Shown here piece by piece: positions 42,208 to 50,545 of a stretch of DNA of 64,000 nt. Source of the DNA: Novosphingobium sp. PP1Y (GTDB lineage: Bacteria > Pseudomonadota > Alphaproteobacteria > Sphingomonadales > Sphingomonadaceae); contig NC_015580.1 of NCBI RefSeq assembly GCF_000253255.1, positions 3,847,487-3,911,486 on the forward strand. The letters are read 5' to 3'. A program made the translations under genes and the position numbers. Numbering within the stretch: position 1 is the first letter of the stretch; each line of letters opens with the position of its first letter. The notes beneath the pieces were generated by a model. The model saw only the letters and a program-made list of their open reading frames with translations, was not told the origin of the DNA and made no database searches.

Positions 42208-43566
42208 CTATCCGAGGATCTGCCGGGCCGCGCGGTCCAACAGCGCCTCGTCGTCGCAGACCTCGCCCAGCAGCACCACTTCGCCCGAATCCAGGCGCCG
42301 CGCGACGAGGACGGTGAACTCGCTTTTGCGAGCGACGTCCTCGATCGGCTTGGGGTCGAGACCACGCAGTCCCTCGATCAGGGTCTCGTGACGCGAAAGC
42401 GGCCCGCTGCCCTTTCCGCTTTCCTCACGGCGCAGGCGGCGCTCTTCCTTGACGAGAGCCTTGAGGCCGCCCGGTGCATCGGACAGGAACACCCCAAGCG
42501 CCCCGCATTCGAGGCCGAGACGGCGTCCGTGGGCGATGACGGTCGCAAATTCGGTGAGGCGGGTCTTGTCGTAGTCGGTACCGAAGACGAGCTTGACCAG
42601 CGGGATCAACGGCGCGCGGTCCTGCACCTTGAGACCGGCATCTTCCACCAGTTCGGCGAAATCGTCGGGCGCGCTCTCGGCAGCAAGGGCGAAGTCGTAG
42701 GCGAGGCCGATCGCCTCGTAGAGCGCATGGCGCGAGCGTTCCTCGCTGCTGCGCGCGAGCATCGCCTGTTCGCGGGCCGAGGCGAGCCAGTCGCCCAGTT
42801 CCATCTCGCGGTGGACAGCCGGCATCAGCGCATCTTCGAAATAGTCGTCGTCGTCGATTTCGTACCCTTCGAGCGACAGGTCCATCCCGGCCGGTCCCTC
42901 GACAGGTTCGACCATGCCGAGATCGAGCGGGCCGTCGGCCCAGCCGGTCAGCGGCATCGTGCTGCGCAGCATGGCGGGGCGCGTCTCGACCGCTTCGTCG
43001 ATCTGCTTCATCAGCGCGTCGGTGCTGGTCTGGTCGGCCAGCTCCTTCCAGTTGATGACACCGTAGATGTGATCGATCTGGTCGTCGTTGCGCGAGAAGG
43101 GCAGGAGAATCCCGCGATAGAGTATCGTTGCGCCGCGCTGGTTGACGAACTCCGCCTCGAATCCGATCGGCGCCTGGTTGGCGATGATCTGCATGTAGTG
43201 ATCGGTGATACGCGACAGCAGCGAGCGTGTGGGGACCTGGCTCAGTGCGCGAATCGCACCGGTCGTACCGCATTCGTCGGCCAGTTCCGCTCCCAGATAG
43301 ACGATCGCCGGATCGTCAGCGCCATGGGTGAAGTCCAGCAGCACGCTATAGGGCCCGAAATCGCCGAGGCTTTCCGGATCGAGGTCGGCAATGTCAGGAA
43401 ACTGGCGGTTATCCAGCAGACTCGCCCAGAAATTGTAGGCGCGCACCTGCATGCGCCGCTCATCCTTGCCGATGATGGCGGGCGGCTCCCGGCCGCTGTC
43501 CTGTTCGTGGAAGGAGCCCTCCTCGGGCTGGTCCTCTCCAGAAAACTGACCGCGCAAACTGTCCAT
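42208..43566 (-). CDS. PAS-domain protein with long acidic C-terminal region
   Basis: A 452-aa soluble protein. Residues 40-190 read like a PAS_5-type domain (AYNFWASLLDNRQFPDIADLDPESL, FGPYSVLLDF, FVNQRGATILYRGILLPFS, IDHIYGVINWKEL). An acidic linker follows (YEIDDDDYFEDAL), then helical stretches and a final half with no recognised domain, ending VLVARRLDSGEVVLLGEV. PAS_5 proteins are mostly single-domain alphaproteobacterial proteins of unknown role, so the extra 260 residues stand out. No kinase or DNA-binding output domain is visible. It is divergent from the padR unit. Confidence 0.75.
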   Translation of the reverse strand: MDSLRGQFSGEDQPEEGSFHEQDSGREPPAIIGKDERRMQVRAYNFWASLLDNRQFPDIADLDPESLGDFGPYSVLLDFTHGADDPAIVYLGAELADECGTTGAIRALSQVPTRSLLSRITDHYMQIIANQAPIGFEAEFVNQRGATILYRGILLPFSRNDDQIDHIYGVINWKELADQTSTDALMKQIDEAVETRPAMLRSTMPLTGWADGPLDLGMVEPVEGPAGMDLSLEGYEIDDDDYFEDALMPAVHREMELGDWLASAREQAMLARSSEERSRHALYEAIGLAYDFALAAESAPDDFAELVEDAGLKVQDRAPLIPLVKLVFGTDYDKTRLTEFATVIAHGRRLGLECGALGVFLSDAPGGLKALVKEERRLRREESGKGSGPLSRHETLIEGLRGLDPKPIEDVARKSEFTVLVARRLDSGEVVLLGEVCDDEALLDRAARQILG

Positions 43567-43721
43567 GCGGAAATCCCCAGCAAGTCGAATTGACCTCCCT
43601 TCTGGCGCAACATGGTAAATTAACGCTTAAGTTGCGCCGCCCGCGATGCCGGGGCCTTCCAAGCTGCAGCGAACACGCGATTTTTCCCACGCAGAACATT
43701 ACCCGATACCTTCTTATAGAG

Positions 43722-43786
43722 AGGTACCAATCAATGCACATGTACTACCTTTAACATGGTACCTTGCATCACACAGTAGCATGCAA
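43722..43786. promoter_or_regulatory. Cluster of inverted repeats upstream of padR (likely PadR operators)
   Basis: Two nested inverted repeats are seen. AGGTACCA (43722-43729) pairs with TGGTACCT (43757-43764), and TTGCAT (43764-43769) with ATGCAA (43781-43786), 11 nt apart. They end 31 nt before the padR start in an AT-rich stretch. PadR-type regulators usually bind such dyads at their own promoters. Confidence 0.6.
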
Positions 43787-43817
43787 TATACACTGGGCAT
43801 CCGCAGGAGATGATTCG

Positions 43818-44177
43818 ATGTCCGAAATCGAAATCCAGTTGAAGAAAGGGGTGCTGGGGCTATGCGTCCTGGCGCTGCTGTCGCGCGGTGACAGCTACGC
43901 CTACGAGATCGCGAGCCGCATGGCCGACGCGGTCGATATGGGCGAAGGCACGATCTATCCGCTCATGCGCCGCATGCAGTCGGAAGGTCTCGTGACCACC
44001 TACCTCGAGGAATCGCCCTCGGGTCCGCCGCGCAAGTACTACCGCATCACCGATACCGGTCGCGAACGCCTGGCCGAACAGGTTGGCGACTGGCGCACCT
44101 TCACCACCGCCGTGAACGGCCTCATCCTCGGCAGTGAAGCGCCGATGAAGGAAGGGGAGACCAGCCATGAAGCGTAA
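43818..44177 (+). CDS. PadR family transcriptional regulator
   Basis: A 119-aa winged-helix regulator: QLKKGVLGLCVLALLSRGDSYAYEIASRM, GEGTIYPLMRRMQSEGLVTTYL and the wing SGPPRKYYRITDTGRERLAE. AGGAGA lies 7 nt before the ATG at 43818, and the open codons upstream are non-homologous. It overlaps the DUF1700 gene by 11 nt. A PadR-DUF1700-DUF2807 set is a known gene arrangement, so it likely controls the two membrane/envelope partners and itself. Confidence 0.94.
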   Translation: MSEIEIQLKKGVLGLCVLALLSRGDSYAYEIASRMADAVDMGEGTIYPLMRRMQSEGLVTTYLEESPSGPPRKYYRITDTGRERLAEQVGDWRTFTTAVNGLILGSEAPMKEGETSHEA

Positions 44178-44733
44178 CGAGTTCATCAAGCGCCTGAAGG
44201 CCGGCCTCAAGGGCATGCCTCAGGACGACATCGCCGAGATCGTCGCCGACTACGAAGAGCATTTCGACGCCGGCGCCGCAGACGGGCGCAGCGAGGAAGA
44301 AGTCGCCGCCGCCCTCGGCAATCCCGTCCGCCTCGCCCGCGAACTGCGCTTCGAGGCCGGTTTCCGCAACTGGGAAAGCGCCCGCTCGCCGTCTTCGGCC
44401 TGGTCCGCAATCCTGGCCTTCATGGGCCTTGCCACGATCGACATCCTGATACTGCTGCCGATCGTCCTGCCGATCATCGGCGTCGTCTTCGGCCTGTTCG
44501 TGGCGGTCCTGGCGATCTTCGTTTCCGGCGGCTTCGTGCTGATCGTCGGGCCTTTCAACGGCTTTCCCGGTGGCTGGCTGGTCGCGATCCTCGCAGGGCT
44601 GGGCATGATGAGCGCCTCGGTCGCAGCCGGCGCGCTGCTGACGCTGATCAGCATCTGGATCGTCAACGCGCTGATGTGGTTCGGCCGCCTGCACTACCGG
44701 GTGATCGAGCCCGCCATCCACGCAGAAGACTGA
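44167..44733 (+). CDS. DUF1700 membrane protein
   Basis: A 188-aa protein. The N-terminal cytoplasmic helical part is the DUF1700 signature (MKRNEFIKRLKAGLKGMPQDDIAEIVADYEEHF, then a region with SEEEVAAALGNPVRLARELR). Three or four hydrophobic segments fill residues 80-170. In Bacillus and others such proteins pair with PadR regulators and DUF4097-type proteins, probably as membrane-stress modules. It overlaps padR by 11 nt. Confidence 0.92.
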   Translation: MKRNEFIKRLKAGLKGMPQDDIAEIVADYEEHFDAGAADGRSEEEVAAALGNPVRLARELRFEAGFRNWESARSPSSAWSAILAFMGLATIDILILLPIVLPIIGVVFGLFVAVLAIFVSGGFVLIVGPFNGFPGGWLVAILAGLGMMSASVAAGALLTLISIWIVNALMWFGRLHYRVIEPAIHAED

Positions 44734-44758
44734 AAAGACGTAGGAAGGAGAGACTGAG

Positions 44759-45472
44759 ATGCTCAGGAAACTGCTCATCGTATTCGCCAGCGGCGTGATC
44801 CTTTCGATCGTCGCATTCGGCTCGGCATGGGTTATCGGCGGCGAAAAGCTGCATCGGGACTTTGCCGAAGGCCATGGCTGGAGCTGGACCATCGGCGAGG
44901 ACGACAAGGACCAGGGGCCCGACAGGACCCGCAAGTTCACCGTCGAGCCCGGTGCGAAATTGGCCATGGAGATCCCGGTCCAGCTCAGCTTCACCCGCGG
45001 TGATACGTCCGAGATGATCGTCACCGGCCCGCAGAAGATCGTCGACCGCCTGACCTGGGTGAACGGTCGCCTCGGCATCGAGGGCAAGTATCGCTCCAGC
45101 CGCGGCATCAAGGTCCGGATCACCGCGCCCGAGATCAACGGTCTCGACCTCGACGCGCCGGGCGACGTGACTCTCGCCGGTCTCGACCAGGAGAAGTTCA
45201 CGCTGCGCTCTGAGGGTGCAGTCGATCTCGATGCCAAGGGCCGGGTTCGCAAGCTGTTCATCACCTCGGCAGGCGCAGGCTCGATCGACGTCGGCCAAGT
45301 CGACGCCGAAGATGCCGTGGTGCGGATCGACGGCGTTGGCGACGTGACCGTCGGCGCCCGCAATCTCGTCGATATCGTGATCAATGGTGCAGGCAACGTC
45401 AGCCTGGTCCGCAAGCCGGCGACCCTGCGCAGCCAGATCAACGGCATTGGCTCGGTCGACCACGACTACTGA
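44759..45472 (+). CDS. Exported DUF2807/DUF4097-type beta-helix protein
   Basis: A 237-aa protein with an N-terminal anchor (LLIVFASGVILSIVAFGSAWVIGG). The rest is a series of short beta strands with repeated I-x-G-x-G-x-V patterns: GVKVRITAPEINGLDLDAPGDVTL-like, AGAGSIDVGQV, GVGDVTVGARN, INGAGNVSLV and INGIGSV. This is the putative auto-transporter adhesin head GIN domain (DUF2807). It faces the periplasm. GGAG at the right distance supports the start. It is the third gene of the padR unit, followed by a terminator. Confidence 0.88.
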   Translation: MLRKLLIVFASGVILSIVAFGSAWVIGGEKLHRDFAEGHGWSWTIGEDDKDQGPDRTRKFTVEPGAKLAMEIPVQLSFTRGDTSEMIVTGPQKIVDRLTWVNGRLGIEGKYRSSRGIKVRITAPEINGLDLDAPGDVTLAGLDQEKFTLRSEGAVDLDAKGRVRKLFITSAGAGSIDVGQVDAEDAVVRIDGVGDVTVGARNLVDIVINGAGNVSLVRKPATLRSQINGIGSVDHDY

Positions 45473-45542
45473 GAAAATCGCAGAGGGAGGAGCCTTCCGC
45501 CGCACCGAACACCCCCCGCCGTGCGGCGGTCGATCCATGAAG

Positions 45543-45576
45543 AAGGCCGCATCGTCATGAGACGGTGCGGCCTTTT
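45543..45576 (+). terminator. Rho-independent terminator after padR unit
   Basis: AAGGCCGC-AT-CGTC (45543-45556) pairs with GACG-GT-GCGGCCTT (from 45561), followed by a short T-run. It ends the padR-DUF1700-DUF2807 transcript. Confidence 0.82.
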
Positions 45577-45626
45577 CTGCATCTCGGATCGCAGGCACCA
45601 TCCCGGAAGGAACGCCCTGCCGACCT

Positions 45627-46487
45627 TCAGTGCACCGGCGGATCGACAGGAGGGACGGCGCGGACCGGCGCCACCGGTTCGTCGCTTTCGCGCGGCGGCA
45701 TTGCGTTCTCCGGCACTTCGCGAATCTGCATGTCGGGCGTGGGGACCTGCTCGAGATTGCGGGCCGTGACCCGGATCTCGTCCCCGTCGATCAGGATCTC
45801 GTTGAAGCTCGGCGGCGTCGAACGGATGCGGCGCGAAAGGGTGCCGGCACCGATCATGCGCAGCGGCCCGCGCGCGGTCTGCTCGAGAAGATCGAACGGA
45901 TCGTGGATGTGCCCGGTCAGGATCGCAGCGACCTTGCGCTCGGCCAGCGCTTCCATCGCCCGCGTTCCGTCAATCGTGAGGAGCTTGCCGCCGGGTCCGC
46001 GCTCGGTGAGCGGGTGGTGCGCCGTGACCAGAATGCGGGTCCCAGGAGGATGCGCGTCGATCGCGGCCAGAGTCTCTTCCAGTGCCCTGGGCGTCACCCA
46101 GCCGTTCGACCAGGGAAAGCGCCACTGCGCCCGGGTCGCCGTCTTGAGCGGCACGATGGCGAGATCGGGCAGGTCCAGCTGCGCCTCAACCACGCGTTCG
46201 ATCTTGTGAAACCGCTTGTAGGGCGTGGTGAAACGCTCAAGCAGGTTGAAATAGGGCATGTCGTGATTGCCCACTTCGACCGTCACCGGCACGTCGAGCG
46301 CGGAAATCCAGTCGGTCGCGGCAGCGAATTCACGATGCCGCGCGCGCATCGTCAGGTCGCCGGTGATTGCGACCGCATGCGGCTTCTCTCGCGCAATGCA
46401 CTGCTCCACCCAGGCGAGGGCCTCGCGATCTTCCAACCCGAAATGGATGTCGCTGAGATGGAAGAGCTTGATCGGCCCGGAATACAT
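45627..46487 (-). CDS. Calcineurin-like metallophosphoesterase
   Basis: A 286-aa cytoplasmic phosphoesterase. All metal-binding motifs are present: LSDIHFG, TGDLT, VGNHD, VTAHHPL and LTGHIHD. This is the pattern of the CpdA/Icc class, but the substrate cannot be fixed. The start is the ATG at 46487, with AAGG about 9 nt upstream; an ATG at 46508 would overlap the preceding gene by 11 nt. It is transcribed after the diacylglycerol kinase-like gene. Confidence 0.93.
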   Translation of the reverse strand: MYSGPIKLFHLSDIHFGLEDREALAWVEQCIAREKPHAVAITGDLTMRARHREFAAATDWISALDVPVTVEVGNHDMPYFNLLERFTTPYKRFHKIERVVEAQLDLPDLAIVPLKTATRAQWRFPWSNGWVTPRALEETLAAIDAHPPGTRILVTAHHPLTERGPGGKLLTIDGTRAMEALAERKVAAILTGHIHDPFDLLEQTARGPLRMIGAGTLSRRIRSTPPSFNEILIDGDEIRVTARNLEQVPTPDMQIREVPENAMPPRESDEPVAPVRAVPPVDPPVH

Positions 46488-46497
46488 ATTCGAGACC

Positions 46498-47352
46498 TTA
46501 CCGTGCATCGGCAGTCGCCAACAGGTCTACTTCGCAATTTGCCAGAGTGAACTGGTCCTCGGCTCCCCCGTCGAAAGGTTCGCCGTCGATCAACAGGCCC
46601 ATGGGTTCTCCCTCGGGGCAGACGAGCCGGATGGTTTCGTGCATGCCCAACTGGTCATGCGGGCCATCGCGATAGTTTCGGTTGAGCAGCGCGATACCCT
46701 GCCCGGCAAAGTCGCCAAGCGTCTCGGCATAATAGCCTTTTACTTCGAGGCCGGTGTCATGCGGGTTCACGGTGATCGCCGCATAGCCCTCCTTGCGTCC
46801 GCAGTCGACACCTTCGCAGACCACCTTGGGCGCGCTTGTGGAATGGGCGATGGCCTCACGGGTCGTCGTCACCACTTCGAGGATGTTGGAAGAGCGCATC
46901 GCCTCGCGCACCTCGTTCCAGATGGCGCCCGGACCGGCCAGCACTCCCGTCAGCCCTTCGCCATGACGCGAGCGGATTACACGCGGGCGGACGCGGCGGG
47001 CGTTGCCCTTCGCCAGCCTGTCGACGATCTGGGCCGCGGGAACATCACCGTGCAGGCGCTTGGAGAGCAGGTTCATCGTTCCGCCCGGCAGGACCAGCAG
47101 TGCGCCGCCCCAGCCGTAGGCCTCGGTCACGACGCTATGGGTGGTCCCGTCGCCTCCGAACACGACCAGCAGCTCGACGCCTTGCGCGTCAAGCTGCTCT
47201 GGGCTGGGCGCGCTTTCGTCCGGAAAACGAATACGCCGGGCCGGCGACATGCCAGCCTTGTCCAGCGCGCTGACCAGTTCGGCTACGGCTTCATCGTCGT
47301 TGCTGCCGCTCGCCGCGTTGCAGACGAGCCAAGTTTTCTTCGCGTTTCCCAT
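46498..47352 (-). CDS. Diacylglycerol kinase-like lipid kinase (DAGK_cat)
   Basis: A 284-aa protein of the diacylglycerol kinase catalytic family. It has the nucleotide motif VVFGGDGTTHSVV, LLVLPGGTMNLLSKRL and later QFTLANCEVDLL. The family phosphorylates lipids such as diacylglycerol, sphingosine or undecaprenol. In a sphingomonad a role with sphingolipids is conceivable but not shown. A phosphoesterase lies directly downstream, so the two may act on related lipids. Confidence 0.92.
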   Translation of the reverse strand: MGNAKKTWLVCNAASGSNDDEAVAELVSALDKAGMSPARRIRFPDESAPSPEQLDAQGVELLVVFGGDGTTHSVVTEAYGWGGALLVLPGGTMNLLSKRLHGDVPAAQIVDRLAKGNARRVRPRVIRSRHGEGLTGVLAGPGAIWNEVREAMRSSNILEVVTTTREAIAHSTSAPKVVCEGVDCGRKEGYAAITVNPHDTGLEVKGYYAETLGDFAGQGIALLNRNYRDGPHDQLGMHETIRLVCPEGEPMGLLIDGEPFDGGAEDQFTLANCEVDLLATADAR

Positions 47353-47388
47353 GTATCGAAAAACCGGGCCGCGGCCCTGCGGTTCCCG

Positions 47389-47658
47389 TCACAGCTTGCC
47401 GCTGTAGATGAGCCATGCGGAAAAGCCGTTGAGCACGGTATAGACAGCGTAGACCCAGGCCCATCCGGACGATCCCGCCGCAGCCATGACCATCGCGCCG
47501 AGCAACATCGCGAATTCGACGATCAGGCTGAGACGCCCCCCCAACGGCTGAAAGAACCAGGGCACCTGCGCAAGCATCGGGTGCCCGCTTTCCAGAACGG
47601 CCTTGTGCGCAGCGAAGTTGAGAACGCCCAGACAGAAGACGATGATCAGGCCCACCAT
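47389..47658 (-). CDS. Small membrane protein (89 aa)
   Basis: An 89-aa protein with three hydrophobic stretches: VGLIIVFCLGVLNFAAHKAVL, LIVEFAMLLGAMVMAA and WAWVYAVYTVLNGFSAWLIYSGKL. It ends 36 nt upstream of the diacylglycerol kinase start on the same strand. It looks like a conserved inner-membrane protein without enzymatic motifs. Family not recognised by me. Confidence 0.7.
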   Translation of the reverse strand: MVGLIIVFCLGVLNFAAHKAVLESGHPMLAQVPWFFQPLGGRLSLIVEFAMLLGAMVMAAAGSSGWAWVYAVYTVLNGFSAWLIYSGKL

Positions 47659-47949
47659 TGCCTTCGCACCCTACATCGCGCGCAGCCAACTTGCCAGCAC
47701 ATGCGCGAATCGCGGGGCCGAATCGCGCGCCTTCCGACAGTTTACCGGCAGATTGGACGGTTTCGTCCGGGCAGATGCTCGCCGTTCGTCGAGTGCATAT
47801 GTCGTTCGTCCCCACGGCACCCCCTTCGTCGAGATCGAACGACCCGCGGTCGACGTGCGCGTGAAGGCGCAGGGAATCGGCGGCAGAACGATCACATCGA
47901 GCCGCCCGGAACACCTTCCGCCCCGGCTCAGACCCGAGGAGGAAACACG

Positions 47950-48258
47950 ATGTTCACGACTGCCCCGCTCGCCGCCGCCGCACTTCTTGGCCTGGCCATG
48001 ACCGCAGCCCCGACTTACGCCAAGGATGTCGAGGTCCGCTATTCCGATCTCGATCTGGCTTCTGTCGAAGGCCAGCAGACCCTTGAGCGCCGCATCGACC
48101 GTGCCGCCCGCAGCGCCTGCGAATACGATCGCTACGATACCGGTTCGCGCATCCACTCACGCGAGAAGACCCAGTGCTATCGCCAGGCCCTGGAGAGCGC
48201 GAAGACGCTGATGGCGAGCAAGATCGCAGCCGCTCAGGAAGCGCAGCTCGGCGGCTGA
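47950..48258 (+). CDS. UrcA family exported protein
   Basis: A 102-aa periplasmic protein. A signal peptide (TTAPLAAAALLGLAMTAAPTYA) is followed by the UrcA pattern: VRYSDLDLASVEGQQTLERRIDRAARSAC, and a second cysteine in REKTQCYRQALESAK, likely a disulfide. UrcA proteins are common in sphingomonads and xanthomonads, with unknown function. GAGGAAA before the ATG (47950) supports the start. The 291 bp before it hold no gene. A terminator follows. Confidence 0.93.
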   Translation: MFTTAPLAAAALLGLAMTAAPTYAKDVEVRYSDLDLASVEGQQTLERRIDRAARSACEYDRYDTGSRIHSREKTQCYRQALESAKTLMASKIAAAQEAQLGG

Positions 48259-48318
48259 GGCGGATGCCTTGCGAACCAACGAGGTCCCAAAAAAATAAGA
48301 CCCGGAAAAATACCTGCG

Positions 48319-48348
48319 GCGGGCTTCACGGCCCGCCGTTTTCTTTGC
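48319..48348 (+). terminator. Terminator after urcA
   Basis: CGGCGGGC (48319-48326) and GCCCGCCG (48333-48340) form a perfect 8-bp stem, followed by TTTTCTTT. It is oriented to end the urcA transcript. Confidence 0.85.
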
Positions 48349-48384
48349 ACCTCCGGACAATGCGGGAAGTTGGAGGCGCGAGTC

Positions 48385-49146
48385 TCAGCGGCCGGCCATC
48401 TTCTTCACGGCAGGCAGGTAGGTCCGGCCGATCCGCAGGGCCTCTCCATCACCCGTCTCGGCGGCCCAAACGCCCAGCCCTTCGTGCTTGAGTCCGGCCA
48501 CGAAATCGCGGCGCAGGATGCAGCTGCGGTGGATGCGGATGAAATGCTCGGGATCGAGCTTCTGCTCAAGGCTGGTGATGGTCTGGAGCAGCAGGTAGCT
48601 CTGCCCCGGCACGTGCAGGCGCACGTAGTCGCGTTCGGCATCGATACGCTGCACGTCGCTTGCCGGGATCCGGACCAGTTCGGAGCGGTGCGGCACCCAG
48701 AATTCCTCCAGCCACTCGCTAGGCGGGACACTGCGTTCACCGCGCCTTGCCATGACCCGGCCGATAGCGCGCTGCAGCCGATCGGGGGCGACGGGCTTGA
48801 GCACGTAGTCGACCGCATCGAGATCGAAGGCCTCGACCGCGAATTCGTCGTGCGCCGTCACGAAGATCACCGCAGGCGCCTCGGCCTTGCCGGAAAGCCT
48901 GCGGGCAACGGTAAGGCCATCGGTTTCCGGCATCGTCAGGTCGAGCAGCACAAGATCGGGCCTCAGCGCATCGATCAGACGCAGCGCGGCTTCTCCGTCG
49001 CTTGCGGTACCGGTCACGGTGATCCCTTCCATGCGCGCGCAGATCACCTGCATGCGCTCGACCGCGAGCGGCTCGTCGTCGACGATCAGCGTCTTCAGGG
49101 GACCTTGCGCAGCGCCGCTTCCTGCGTCCAGTTCAGCCACGGCCAT
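48385..49146 (-). CDS. LytTR-type response regulator (second copy)
   Basis: A 253-aa regulator built like the one at 37861. The receiver has IVDDEPLA, the phospho-Asp in LVLLDLTMPETDGL and the Lys in VLKPVAPD. The LytTR domain carries IDAERDYVRLHVPG and FIRIHRSCILRRDFV. The ATG at 49146 gives a 16-residue N-terminal tail. It overlaps the kinase gene by 14 nt. Both are transcribed kinase first. Confidence 0.94.
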   Translation of the reverse strand: MAVAELDAGSGAAQGPLKTLIVDDEPLAVERMQVICARMEGITVTGTASDGEAALRLIDALRPDLVLLDLTMPETDGLTVARRLSGKAEAPAVIFVTAHDEFAVEAFDLDAVDYVLKPVAPDRLQRAIGRVMARRGERSVPPSEWLEEFWVPHRSELVRIPASDVQRIDAERDYVRLHVPGQSYLLLQTITSLEQKLDPEHFIRIHRSCILRRDFVAGLKHEGLGVWAAETGDGEALRIGRTYLPAVKKMAGR

Positions 49147-50440
49147 GCTCCAGCGGCATTCTCAGGACCGTGGCGAAGCCGCCATCGGCGGTCTTTCCAA
49201 AATCGATGCTGCCCGCACTGCCATAGCGCGCGCGCAGCCGGTCACGGACATTGCCCAGACCGATACCGCAGCCTTGCGCCTTGCCCGCTTCGACACCGGG
49301 GCCGTCGTCGCTTACCGAAATCACCAGTTCATTCCCTTCGCGATGCGCAGCAATGGCGATCGTCACCGGCCTCTGGGTGGCGGCGACCGCGTACTTGACC
49401 GAGTTTTCGACCAGCGGCTGGAGGATCATGCCCGGCACCTTCGCATCGACGACGGCATCGTCAATATCGATCTTCGTCAGCAAACGATTGGGGAAACGCA
49501 CCGCCTCGATGGCGAAGTACAGCTGCTGCAGCTCGATCTCTTCCGTGAGCGGCAGATCGCCGGTCGGATCGCCCGACAGGGTCCGCCGATAGAAGGTGGA
49601 AAGCGTCTGGATCATCGTTTCGGCATCGTCCTGCTTTCCGGTCATCACCAGCGCGGATAGCGAGTTGAGCGTGTTGAACAGGAAGTGCGGATTGACCTGG
49701 TAGCGCAGCGAGCGCAACTCCGCCGCTTCGGCCGCACGGCGATATTCGCCTTCGCGCCGCTCAGCCGCACGCGCTTCCTCCGCCTTGGCCAGTGCGAAGT
49801 AGAGCGCCGCCCAGGCAAGGACGAGGAAGTAGCGGCCGAATGCGGTGTCGGCGATGGACGCCCAGCGCTTGAACGCGGCATCCTTGGGTATTTCGGTATG
49901 AATGGTGATGGCGGATTCGCCGTCCTTGCGCCGGGTGGGGCGTGCCTGAACATCCGGGACCGCCTCTTCCCTCGCAGCCCCGGTACCATCGTCCAGGGGC
50001 CCTCCCGTTTCGCGCAAATTGGGCAGGTCGACCAGGATGTTTCCGGCCTCGTCGCGCGAGATGCGCACGTTACCCTTGTCCGTCGTCACCGAGGTCTCGT
50101 GCTTGCCGCCCTGGTCCTCGTCATATTCGATGTCGGAGAAGATCGTATTGTTGATCAGGCTGAGGACCAGCGACAGGGGCAGGGCGCCCATCAGCACCAC
50201 AGCCAGACGCACCCCGGCCGACTTGCGGTCGAGCATCTGCAGCAGCGGCCAGACCGCCACCATGACCAGCATGGACAGGATGCAGATCGTCAGCCGGCGC
50301 GAGATGATCGGCCAGACGAAGTCGAAGCCGATCACCACGCCGCGCAGCGTCGCGACCGTGAAATAGCACGCCCAAAGGGCCGCGAGCGAGAGCAGCACCA
50401 GCCGCGCCGGAACCCTGGGTTCGTTGGAAAGATCCGTCAT
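49133..50440 (-). CDS. LytS-type sensor histidine kinase (second copy)
   Basis: A 435-aa membrane kinase. Helices at about 14-30, 36-68 and 78-98 are followed by a roughly 100-residue polar segment (charged, disordered-looking, residues 105-195) and another helix at 204-220. A coiled coil then leads to His252 in NPHFLFNTLNSLS, and the ATPase part has QPLVENSVKYAV, DDGPGV and GIGLGNVRDRL. The polar insert is absent from the first pair's kinase and is probably the sensor. Confidence 0.94.
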   Translation of the reverse strand: MTDLSNEPRVPARLVLLSLAALWACYFTVATLRGVVIGFDFVWPIISRRLTICILSMLVMVAVWPLLQMLDRKSAGVRLAVVLMGALPLSLVLSLINNTIFSDIEYDEDQGGKHETSVTTDKGNVRISRDEAGNILVDLPNLRETGGPLDDGTGAAREEAVPDVQARPTRRKDGESAITIHTEIPKDAAFKRWASIADTAFGRYFLVLAWAALYFALAKAEEARAAERREGEYRRAAEAAELRSLRYQVNPHFLFNTLNSLSALVMTGKQDDAETMIQTLSTFYRRTLSGDPTGDLPLTEEIELQQLYFAIEAVRFPNRLLTKIDIDDAVVDAKVPGMILQPLVENSVKYAVAATQRPVTIAIAAHREGNELVISVSDDGPGVEAGKAQGCGIGLGNVRDRLRARYGSAGSIDFGKTADGGFATVLRMPLEHGRG

Positions 50441-50545
50441 GCACGGTTGGAATAGCGCGAAAGTTCCCTTCCGCGCCAGTTCCCCGATCGAATCCGGTGC
50501 GTCGTTCGTCGATGCTCCGGATGCCCACGGCCTTGCCCGCCGGGA

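Noticed and set aside
46267..48258. 663-codon plus-strand frame ending in urcA
   Set aside because: It runs antisense through the phosphoesterase, lipid kinase and membrane-protein genes. Only the last 102 codons (UrcA with a signal peptide) are real.
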